A stretch of DNA of 49,996 nt from Branchiostoma floridae. Taxonomy: Eukaryota > Chordata > Leptocardii > Amphioxiformes > Branchiostomatidae. A model generated the notes under the pieces. The model was given only the letters and a program-made list of their open reading frames with translations. It was not told the DNA's origin and searched no databases. The stretch is taken from contig NC_049991.1 of NCBI RefSeq assembly GCF_000003815.2, positions 3,656,518-3,706,513 on the forward strand, read 5' to 3'. Position numbers and translations under genes: made by a program. This document shows positions 20,130-31,800 of the stretch, piece by piece (position 1 is the first letter of the stretch; each line of letters begins with the position of its first letter).

Positions 20130-22045
20130 AGACACTTTCAAAAAGGGCGACAAAACTGACCCCTTCAACTATAGACCAATATCCCTGCTACCAACAGTAG
20201 CTAAGGTGATGGAACGGCTCGTGCACAACCACCTGTACAGCTACCTGGAAGAAAACAACCTTCTACATAGCCACCAGTCAGGCTTTAGAAAGGGTGATGG
20301 AACCGTCCTCCAGTTAGTTCGACTTGTAAATGACTGGGCCAAGTCGATAGATGACCCTAACACCTCCTGCACAGCAGTTGTTTTCTTATATGTTAAGCGA
20401 GCTTTCGATACAGTTTGGCACCAGGGACTGACATACAAGCTTACGCGCTACGGACTGGGGGGACCTCTACTACACTGGTTCCATAGCTACCTAACGGGAA
20501 GGCAACAAAGAGTTGTCATAAACGGTGTGACCTCATCCTGGGGTTCAACGGCAGCAGGTGTACCTCAAGGCAGTATACTGGGACCTTTGTTGTTCCTGCT
20601 GTACCTAAATGATCTGATGAGCCTCCCATGCAGGTCATCACTAAACTGTTTTGCAGACGACACATCTCTCTACAACTCAGCCAAGACTGTGCAGGAAGTG
20701 GCAGCCACCACAAATATAGATCTACAACTAGTATCCACCTGGTTTCTTGACTGGGGCCTCAGTTTACACCCTGATAAGTGTAAGGTAGTCTGCATAAAAT
20801 CTGATCGTAACAACGTCCAGCTACCTCCTATCTACTTACTCGGGAAGATTGTGGAACAAGTGCCTTTCTACAGCCATCTAGGTGTCACCATTAACCAATC
20901 CCTCAGATGGACGGAACACGTACAGGTGGTCACAGGCAAGAGTAGAAAACTGCTAGGCCTCTTGCGCAAAGTCAGTGGCAAACTTGGAAGACAGGCCTTA
21001 GAAACAGCATACTTTGCTCTAGTTCGACCCAAGTTGGAGTACGCGTCAGCGCTACTGGGTGACTTGGCAAGTTCAGCTAGCAGGTTGCTAGAACAGGTCC
21101 AGTACCAAGCAGGCCTTCTCGTCACAGGGGCGATGAAAGGTACTCCAAAATCTAACCTACTGCAGGAACTGGAATGGGACACTCTAGCCACCAGACGATC
21201 GACAGCTCAACTCACTCACCATCATGTACAACATGATGAACGGACGTGTACCCCCACATCTACAGCTGCTTACTCCGTCAACAAGAGGCGCCCAGTCTAC
21301 AACACGTCTACAGCTACGTAACAACACTCACCTTCATGTTCCTCGTTGCCGGACCCAGACATTCAAAAACAGCTTTATTCCTTTCACATCGTCACTCTGG
21401 AACCAGCTACCGCAGACAGTCAGAGACGCCCAAAGCCTCACTGATTTCAAGAGAGTTAGCAAAAAGCATCTGCTTTCCACAAGGCACCACCAAACTTACC
21501 GACGACTCGGCCCAAGGCACAGTAACATCCAAGCTGCCAGGCTACGCATGGGTTGGTGCCAACTAAACAGTACTTTGTACAAAATGAACATCAAGAGCAA
21601 ACATTGTGTCTGTGGGGCTTCCTCCGAAACAGTTCAACACTACCTGCTACACTGCCCCCTGTATTCCGACCAGCGTAGCAAACTCACCTCCACCGTTGAA
21701 CGCCTTGTACAACAACGGCCTACTGTTTCACTCCTGCTCCAGGGCTCACCTGACCATGACGCTGTCACCAATAGACAGCTTTCAGAAGCACTGTGTGTGT
21801 ACACGATATCTACCAAAAGATTCACTTCCAGCCGTACCTCTGTCCAGTAAATCCTTAGCTAGTTCGTACAAAAGGGTTAGCTTTAACTGCTTTTAATGTA
21901 AAAACTATTTTATTCTATTGCTTGTATATACATGTCCATTTTGTATTGTATATTTATATGTCTGTGGCCACGATATCAGCTTTGCTGCCTAGTGCCCGCA
22001 GTGTGTTGTCCTGTTACAACTTGAATAAAGAAAGAAAGAAACACA
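20130..22045 (+). pseudogene. Non-LTR retrotransposon (CR1/L2/Jockey-like), 5'-truncated and dead
   Basis: The frame from about 20130 encodes a reverse transcriptase: FKKGDKTDPFNYRPISLLP, QSGFRKGDG, AGVPQGSILGPLLFLLYLND and FADDT, then the thumb-like LHPDKCKVV. A frameshift near 21215 moves the C-terminal part into another frame (IMYNMMNGRVPPHL to RCRTQTFKNSFIP, then CVCGASSETVQHYLLHCP). The motif A aspartate expected in FLDVxKAFD is tyrosine (FLYVKRAFD), which would abolish catalysis. The endonuclease domain is absent. The 3' end shows aataaagaaagaaagaaa, a short repeat tail typical of CR1/L2-type LINEs. Clade assignment is an inference. The element lies between IFT140 and ABAT. Confidence 0.9.
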
Positions 22046-22690
22046 CATCACGTAATTCATCCCATGGTAAATTCCACACAATTCGGCTGATTATGTATTC
22101 ATTGACACATTATCTATTGGAAAACAAGACTCCCTTCTGGAGTGGAATGCCCCTTTAAGACAAGCCCTCCCGGTGTAAATTTTGTAGCAATGTACTCTTA
22201 GATAGAGATGTGTTCAACATGAACCAAGAACGTCTTTGGTGCAACATGTAAAAGGGATCACCCATCCCTCAGGAGCAAAGAATGGTCCCCTTATCCATCA
22301 GATGATAATAAATGCATCACCCCCATTGGTCCAACAATAATGATATCAATTCATTGATCCAAAGTTGTCCCACAACTTCCAGCCAGTGGTAACCGTACCA
22401 TCTCGAAATCCCAGTACGTCTACGGTGCCACGCTACCAAGTCGATCAGTGCTCTCATGCTGGGTAATATTTTATATGCTATTGGTGCTTCAACTAATTCA
22501 CTTCTGTTAATTACTGTCAATGGAAAGATCAGGTATAGGACTGGGACCAGTAAACTACCCCTGAGCGGTCCCTAGAGAATGGTTACCCGGCCATAGAACC
22601 TGCCCTGCTGATGTACTACTCCAGAGAGAATGCATCTTGGGACCCTATTATGAAGATTATTGATCATTGTTATTCCAGTCAGGTGATCCA
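22046..22690. other. Intergenic sequence upstream of ABAT, no gene recognised
   Basis: It contains the MITE-end fragment at about 22105-22158 (ctattggaaaacaagactcc...tggaatgcccctttaa). Otherwise I see nothing I can name. Any ABAT promoter probably lies in the last few hundred bases before 22830. Confidence 0.5.
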
Positions 22691-22829
22691 TGTAATCGCC
22701 GTGCGACAGTTCGCTGTTGTTGTTGCTGAGGGAGGATCGGAACTGTCTGTCTTCTGAAGACCACAGGGGGAACGAGGGAGTTGCGTCGTTTTTCGCTCGT
22801 GTTTCGGTCGTCGCGGAGGCCAATTCGCC
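22690..22829 (+). promoter_or_regulatory. Probable ABAT 5' UTR and proximal promoter
   Basis: The sequence is CpG-rich compared with its surroundings (ttgcgtcgtttttcgctcg, ggtcgtcgcggagg) and leads into the ABAT start at gccATGt. I see no TATA box at a sensible distance. The transcription start cannot be fixed from sequence alone. Confidence 0.35.
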
Positions 22830-25800
22830 ATGTCTCTACTCAGGAAAACTCTGCAGTCTTCACTGTCTTCTCTGAAACAAGGTGAGTTGGTCAAAGTGTG
22901 ATACTTTTCTGTTGTATGTTTAAGACTATAAAAAAAGTTGTCTGCTGAAAATTGCAGTATGCTGTAAATTCATCTACTTTTGTGTTAGTTTTGCCAAGAA
23001 GGTTTGATCAATTTTGCTTTATTGTAGAGGGTATGTTTTTGTCGCCTTTTGAATTTGCTGTTGAAACAACTCTGTATTACAGCTACTGAGTTAGTAATTC
23101 CCTGAAAATGCATGTTCTGAGCATTATTATGAATTTGCAAGATTGATTGACACTTTTATATGTCTGAATGATTAGATTAATAATAATCTATGGTGTTATA
23201 GTAGTTTCAAGCATAAAAACATCTATTTATAAAATGTAGGTCATATATATTATTTGTAGCATTATCCTTTCAAAGCATGACTTGTGTGTAATAATCACAG
23301 GCTTAAGTTGGTATGAATAGCAAATTCCCCAAAGGAATAAACCCATGTTGTTGGATCAGTTTTTCCCAGCAATTGACCTCACCTGTTAAAATTACTAAGG
23401 TTCTTGAAATTGTTTCTGATTCTAAAAGTCTAGTACAATACATTGTATATTGTTGTAAAACTAGTAAAAGGTGCCATTCTGTGCTGTGAATCAATCTGAA
23501 AAATGCACCAAAAGTTTAACAAAATTTCTTGTCGCACTAGATGTAACGCTGTTTTCCATTTGCCAATGCGAATGTGGAAATTGATTTGTGAAAACTTTAT
23601 TTTATGCAGCTTAATTTATTTGGGAGGCTCCTGTGGTAACATTTTGGGTCGATGCTATATGGCTAAATTCTCTAGTTTTACCTCTGCCAAACATTTTGCT
23701 TTTGGCAGTATGTATGTTAGTTGATAGATAGCAAATTAACTCTTGAAGACCTGTATGGATTGTATTAATATTTAGCATGTGGGTACATCTTAATAAGACC
23801 TGGAAATGATTACATTTTGGGCCTCCTAGCAGCTTGTTACAGTGCTGCAGCAGGACTTCCAATTTTGATATCTTGAATTCAGGACATGCTATGGTTGTGA
23901 AACTTGTGATTTTTGAGTTGTAGATAGTCCTTGGGCAGAGAATAAGCATCCCCTAGCAGCTTGTTTGGAACTGCTGGAGCTGGTCTAGTTTCAGACTTTG
24001 AAAGAGAACGACAAAAAGACAGATTTTGGTTCGTAGAGAGCTTAAATGGTGCTTTTTTTTTCTCTTTTCATATATTTTGCCCAGTATTTTCCTGCAAAAT
24101 CCTAAGACCCAAACGGATTGCTTTACATGGCCTTAAGATACAATTATCCATAATAACCCAGAGGACACCTGAGGCACCTGGTGCCACCTGTAGCACCTGA
24201 CTGGAATTTACATCTGAAGGCTGATGGAATGTGATACATGTGCCTCTGGGCAGCCCCATTCCCAAAAGTCATCTGCATGGAAATTAGGGTCAGTTGTCTC
24301 TGGAATAGATGGTTTTGTGTCCATGGAAAAGTTTCAAACCATTTTTCAGGATCATCCATTGAGATGACATTTCATCCATGTGGCTCTAGTAGCTTTACAT
24401 ACACGATATGAAAGATAATACTTCATATTTCCTATCAATCTTTGTTTGAAACCATTTTTCAGGATCATCCATTGAGATGAAATTTCATCCATGTACATTT
24501 CATGTACGTGGCTTTAGAGGTTTAGTAGCTTTACATACACAAGATGAAAAATAATACTTAATATTTGCTATCTATCTTTGTTTGAAACCATTTTTCAGGA
24601 TCATCCATTGAGATGAAATTTCATCCATGTGGCTCTAGTAGCTTTACATACACGAGATGAAAAATGATATGTAATATTTGCTATCTGTCTTACTCTGCCC
24701 AAGGAATAGTGAGATCATATTGGATATACTATTGCTGTGTCCTTATCAAAATAATACTAGTGTATAACATTAGTTTGATACATTGAATGATAGAAAGTCT
24801 ACTAGATTTATGTGAAAAAAAATCCCCCAAAAGTTATTGTAACCAAAAATGGTGTCTTCTTAAGACTGTTCTGAACTGCTGTTTATCATTTGTCTGCATT
24901 ATTATATTATTACCTTGGGTATACACATATTACTGATGCTGTATTCGGTGCATTTTGTAGATCTCTTAAGATCTCTGTTCATAAAAAAAAAGATTTAAGT
25001 TTAGAGTCTTAAGGTCTCAGGTAGAATTATGAGTTTTGACGTTACACTATGCATTGAAGCAATAGTCTAATCTTTCAAAGTGATGGAAAAAAAAAAAATT
25101 ATTATACAATGAGTATGGTAGGTGATTGATTTGCGTAAAATGAATTTCTCGCTCCCTTGGCCTCCACAAACTTCTCCATGATAAATGATACCTGACAGAG
25201 CCTGGTGTTCTGGGGATACAGACAAATTATGTTGTAAGAATCCAATTATACAAGGTGGCCTACGGGGACACTCTGTGATAAACCGCCTCTAGTCTAACAT
25301 GCTCCGATGGTGACTTGAATACGAAATAGGAAATGAGCAGGACTTGATTATACCTCCATGAAGGGAGGTATTGTTTTCCTTGTGTTTGAAAACTGTTTCT
25401 TTACTTATTATTTATTTTCTATTATATTCTCAGTTAGGTTCAAGACGTTCACAGCATATCATAATTTAGTGACAGGAAGTGAAGGTCAAGGTTGCCAGAG
25501 TGACAGGAAATAAGGTTCAGAGTTGACAAAAGTTTTAATTTATCAACCTTGTATGACAACAGACAGACAATCCAGGTCAGGGGGTTGATAGAAGAGCCTA
25601 CTATTTTTTATGGGGAGGTATTGTTTTCGGTCTGTTGTGTTTTCCCAAGTTAAGATAAAGGCATGTGTTAATGGTTTGTATTTAAAAGCTCACCAAAAAT
25701 TCCATGTATTTGAGGTTAACATCAAGTGTCGGTACAATTAATTTCTGAGAATGTCTTGAACACCTTGATATCTGAAGTGTGCGAATTCCTTTGGGATTAC

Positions 25801-28800
25801 AGGTGCTGCTTATCAATATCATTGAGTAGATCTCATTAATTTGTCTTTTTTTTTATTACACATGTAATTACTACAATGCAGTATATGCCAGTCTTACAGG
25901 TACAACTGTCAGAGTTGGCATAATGAATAAGTGTATAATGAAAAATATGAATACAAAATAAGATCCTGAATGTCAATATTAGGAGATTGGCAAAGAAGGA
26001 ACATATGATCAAATGTTTGAACATTTTCTACAACACAGAAAGTGTGAACCATGTATTTCTATTGAATTGGCCTTTGACAGCCACTCTCTGTCAATTCCCT
26101 CTGGCAGCACACACCACATGCATACATCCATTACAGTTTACAGGGGTGGTTAGAGAGCAATTACTCAGCCTAAAGGGAGGTAATTACACCAGCTTATGTG
26201 GCTCAACCCATACCTTAGCTGCTGTTCAGGGCAATTTGGTGATCTGAAACTACAGGGTAACATTACAGGCAAAGTTTCAGCAATTTGGAAAATGGCTAGG
26301 AATGCATAAAAAGTTTTAACGGAAGACAGTGTTCAAGGTCCTTTTTTTTGGGTTAACGCTAGTTCACCTTTATTCACAGGGTAACCTTTATCCGTTGTAT
26401 TTAACACCAGGGTATTTCAGGATATCTAGTCGATGAACGGTGGTCTCAAACTGCATTATATTAAAAAAAAATGCAATTTGAAACTATCGTCCATCAACGT
26501 GATGTCCCTAATTATCCTGTTTTTAGGTACAACGGATATAGGTTACCCTGCGAATAAAGGTGAAATAGCGTTACATGCCAAATTGTATGTTGGCAAAAAT
26601 CTTATATGCAATTGTAAAATTTACATGGAAATACTAACACTTACAGTGTATTATGATTAAGTAGACACAGAAGCTCTCATCGATCAGACAGTTAAGAATT
26701 TATTTAAGAACAGTTCAATCTTTACCAATAGATAAGACTTGGGATTATTTCTGGTTAGAAATTTTATCATATACTGTATAAGCTTGTAACTACGGTATTA
26801 GTATAATACTCCAAGCAGAGAAAGTACAAATTGAATTTTATTAGTACATTTTATTAGCCTGGGTACCATCCGGATAGTAGTTCGCTCCTACGTTCGCTTC
26901 TGCTATCCGTCTGGAGATGAGCGCATTCAAACCGTTTGGCGGTAACGTCAGTTAATGAGCGAATCTAGGAATAGGTTCTAGAGCGCTTGTTCGATGACAA
27001 CAGGCCTCCCACGAGCGGGCGGAGGGCTTGTCCGGTGTTGGAACGTCTGTTCGAAAGAGCGCTTGAGAACCCATTCCATAATTCGCGCATATGTGGGGAC
27101 CAATCAGCGCGTGCTTCCACTTTTTGTACGATTCCAGACGTTAAGATGGTCCGCGTTCCCAGACGGAAACACAGAGAAGCGACTGTATATAGTGTATAGT
27201 GAATGTCAGAGCTAGAAGCGACATGTATATAGTATATAATGAACGCCGGAGCGAACTACTTTCCGGATGGTAACATTTTATACCATTTTTGAAAGTCTTT
27301 GGTAATATGCTATTAATAGTATGCCCATCTGTTATCTGAAACCCCCCTTTAATTTATGCAAAATATGTACAAATGTACAGTATAGAAACCACTTTGTTGT
27401 TGCACACAGACTGAACGATATTAGAATAGCTCAGTGTACAGCCAAGGCTCAAATTTACCACCTGGGTACAACCTCTAGCTAGACTCCAATTCCCGCTGTA
27501 GGAAGAACGGATCACTTGAGCGATACATTCTGACAGGGCAGTTATCATCCACAAGCCTTATTACAGTTTTATAGCTGTCTCTCCCTGACGGATTACTGTA
27601 ATATCGGAGGGGAGGGTAATGGGATGAGAAAGACGGGAAATCCCTCGAACATTATTACACCAGGGTTACGTTCTAGCCAGGATTTCATTTCAGCGTAGTG
27701 GGAATGGCATGGCTGAGCGAAGCAACCAATGAGGAGATTGGTGTGGAAGGGGGGTTTTGGTACTCTCCAAGCAGAGGTCAGGCTCCTGCTGTTTTTTAAA
27801 CATTTTTTTAGTCATTTTTATCAGACTGTCTATTTTATCATTTTTCTTGAAATACGCCATCCAAGGTTTTGACACAGCAAGATGAATTACAAAATAGAAA
27901 GCCCGATAAAAACGATTAAAAAATGCTGAAAAAACAGCCGAAGCCTAACCTCTGCTTGGAGAGTAGGGTTTTGGCTTTTCCACAAAGAGAAAAGAAAAAG
28001 GTTAACGTTGGCACTCTGTTAACATCACATGTAATTTGAAGGATTTTTTGGTCAGTTTTGAGTGGCATATCATCATTTAAATTTACCATTGTTCAGACAA
28101 ATTGATTAGACATTGTTGAACAAGCAAATGATAGCAAATCACCACTACACTACATAAAAATTTGCGTAGTATCCCTTAGTTTAGCGTAGTGGTCATAGAT
28201 TATAGTGTAGCCTACTACGCTAAAATGCACTAGCTAAAATCCTGTACACTACTAGTACCTGAACTATCAGTGGTTTACGAAAAATGGTGGTGGGCTTTTG
28301 GCTTTTGCTGCAAAATCAATACAATGATATAATGTTTCAGTTTATATGGAAAATTTCCAAAGAAGTATGCAAAATTTGGGGCCATCCTCTAACATTTATT
28401 AGTCGTAATTTTATGCAGGTATTAGGCCATGTTGATGCGATTACATGGATGACATCTTCTGTTTACCCCAAAACTGATGCGAGTGTGCGAATAGTAAAAA
28501 ATAAGTTTTGCAAAGAAAAGAAGTTTCTTATTTACTAGTAAGTGGTCAGCAAGGTTAAACTAAAGATTCGTCTTCTTTGTCTTTCAGTTTCATATCTTTG
28601 ACTTTATTTATAATTAGTTGACTCTCAATTTAAGTATCTGTTTTCAGGTAAATTTTTTGCAACTTTTTTGATGCACCCCTTTTCTAAAAAGCACTACAGA
28701 TATTAAACAATGACTACACATTGTAGCTTATCCAGGGACAAAAATATGAAAACCTGACGTTCTGCTGCAGTACCAAGGTCATACACCAGGGGGCCCAAAC

Positions 28801-31800
28801 TTGACCACAAGTTTGTCTTCCCAAAACCTACCCACATACCAAACATCACAATTTACCCAGCTGTTCTTAATTATGCTGACCACAAATATCCAGAAACACA
28901 ATCAAGCAAACCAAAACACACACCAACACACATCAAAACACACCAAAAACTATACCTCCTTTTTTATAGAGGCAATAACTGTATAATAAAAAAACACTCA
29001 GCCCTTCAGTTGACATTGCTTTAGATCTCACCACAGATTTGTACGCATCCTTGACACAAACTCGTTTCATACGATATTGAGAGGGTTTTACGGTGGCTTT
29101 CCTTGATTTAATGTGAAGGCAATTATCAAGCGACGCAGGAAAATGTCAGCTCGCCCCCGATGGCTCGATGCCGCTTCGTGGCTAATCAGAGCCCCGGTCC
29201 CAGGTGTTCGCTGGTATTTCCACTTTACTTTCCATCGCAAATGCCACCGAACTGGAAAATAAGAAAGGTAGTCCTTTTACAGGGCTCAAAATACTGGGTG
29301 TTTGTGCACCTATCTTTTTAGGTTCAAGTAATATGTAAAGTTATCGAAGTATCCTATGTACACGTATACACTGGACATCCACGAAAAAGCGGCCCAGACG
29401 GCCGATGGAGTATTTTCGAGTCTAAATGAAGGCACAAACAAACCAATATATTCTCAACATCTAGGTGTTAGTAAAATAATAAAAATGTCTAGTGTCTTGT
29501 TTAAGAATTGATAGCTTGTAATTAAGTTTTTGACACTAGTTTTTTTCTGACATTCTTCTTTGTTTTATCTATCCAGCTTAAAAATTGGGTGCACCCAAAA
29601 ATTTCTGGGTGCACCCAATTTTTAAGCTGGATGCACTAGTGCACCTAATCCCAAAAATGAATTTCGAGCCCTGTTTTGACTCAACAGTGTCAGTCCTCTA
29701 TTCCTGGATCTTTGATGATCGCATTTACGCCATAAGTGACATTGATTTATCGGGTTTTTCCCAAGAAGAAGCGGAGATATTGGCCGGAGGGATTTTGGAT
29801 ATCAGAAAGGGGATCAGAAAGTTTTGTGCGTCTCGTGATAGTAGTTGGTTTATTGATTTATTGGCCAAGCAATCTGATCTTGAATAACTGAACACCTTTT
29901 TTGTATATTAACTGAGTCATATTTGTTGTTTTCAAATGTTGTGATCATTTGCAAATAAAGAAATTTTAGAAAAGAAAGGTTTTGAAATTGTAAGTCAGGG
30001 TCCTATAAACCATGATATCACCAAGGGGCTTCAAACCACAGGAGTCTCATATAAAAATGATTAAAAAATTATACATTGTCCTGCCCATTTGATCATAATG
30101 ATGAATTTTAAAGTAAAATGAACTGCATTGTAAACAAAAATTTTTTATTGTATTGATGTACATGTACAGTCATATAGCATATACGGTAATACTAATTCTG
30201 TGCAAGGAAATTTTTATCTGGTAATAATAAAATGCAACTGTTCTTGTCAAGATGAAGTTTTTCTTGTGTGGCTCTGAAGTTTTTTTATGGCATTGAAACA
30301 TGTTGTTGATCTGGTTGACAGCGCTTATCCGCGGGTTGGCCTATAATGTTAGTTCACCTCTATCCATGGGGTAACCTATATCCATTGTGTTGCTAAACAG
30401 GGTACCCAGGGATATCAAGTTGATGGACGGTAGTTTGAAACCACCATTTGTCGACTTGATAATTCCCTAAATACATTATTCTTAAAAAGAACGGATAAAG
30501 GTTACCCTATAGTATGGATAAAGGTGAAATAGTTTTATATCCATTGTATTTAAAAACATGCTATTTATAAAGTAGCCGTAAGCGACTGTTGGTTTAGGCT
30601 CCCACTTATACTGTAAATGCACTTAAATTTGCGGGGTTTTAATTTTGCCGTAGCGGGAAAAAGGACTTTTCGCGGTGGTTCAGAGTATGCAACTTAGCAC
30701 CATGCACTGTACTCTCTTACTGCCATAGGAAAATGTTTTCGGTGGTTTTTAGTTCGCAGTGAAGCGGCCACCACGAAAACCACGAACATTAAACCACGGT
30801 GACCGCAAAAGTTTCTGCATTTACAGTAGTTGGTCGCGTGAGTTATAAAAGGGAGCCTGAACCAACAGTCGCACTGCGGCTACATGCATTGTACCCCAAT
30901 ACCGGTGCATTGTCATTGTCTCTCGACTGGCACTAATCCACTGGGTTACACCCAAATGTCAATGTACGGAAAATTAGAGGTCAGGGACTCAAGAACATTT
31001 GAAGTGGAACAAATAAAGACTAGTATATACTAGTCATAACCGGGGCAGAATCAGAGGTCAGTGCACTCAGTTGAGGTATTGAACAGGAAAGGCTCTTTCA
31101 GTGTCATGGGGGGAGGGGCAAAATATTTTCTTTGTATCATGACATTTAATCTACTTTGTTCTTATTCTCCAACAGTACGCCATGTTTTGGCAGCCCCTAA
31201 GAAGTTGTCACTTGATGAGTTTGACGGACCCTCTATCAAAACAGACATCCCTGGACCCAGGTCTAAGGTAAGTAAAAATGATAAATTTCAAAGAAACCAA
31301 TGAAAGTATATCGAATTGTCTATGTCTTTTATGGTTTTATAGTTGAAATTAAAAACTTTAATTCCTTCATTCCTTTCTTCCTCCCTCCATCCCTTCCTCT
31401 TTTCCTTTCATTATTCCTCCTTTCCTAATCTACCCTTCTTTCCATCCTTCCCTCCTTCCTTCCTTCCTTTCTTCCTTCTCTCCTTCCTTCCTTCCATTCC
31501 TCCCCTTCTTCTTTCCAGTTGATCTCAGGCTGATGACAAAGCGTGAAACATCTTAGTGTAGTTGCATTTTGTATCTTAAAGAATTAAATGGTTTCTTAAA
31601 CCACAATAAAGTTTATTTCACCACTAGAGCATATCATTCATATTCCCTGTACCCTATACAGGAACTGCTGAGGGAACTCAACTCACTGTCGACAACACAC
31701 GAGGTGCAGTTTTTCTGTAACTATGAGGAGAGTAAAGGGAACTACCTGGTGGATGTGGACGGCAATGTTTTCCTGGACATCTTCATGCAGATCTCATCCT

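Noticed and set aside
20241-20438. Minus-strand frame opposite the LINE
   Set aside because: It is the antisense of the reverse transcriptase segment; it also appears at 18081-18317 only because that region is an inverted copy.
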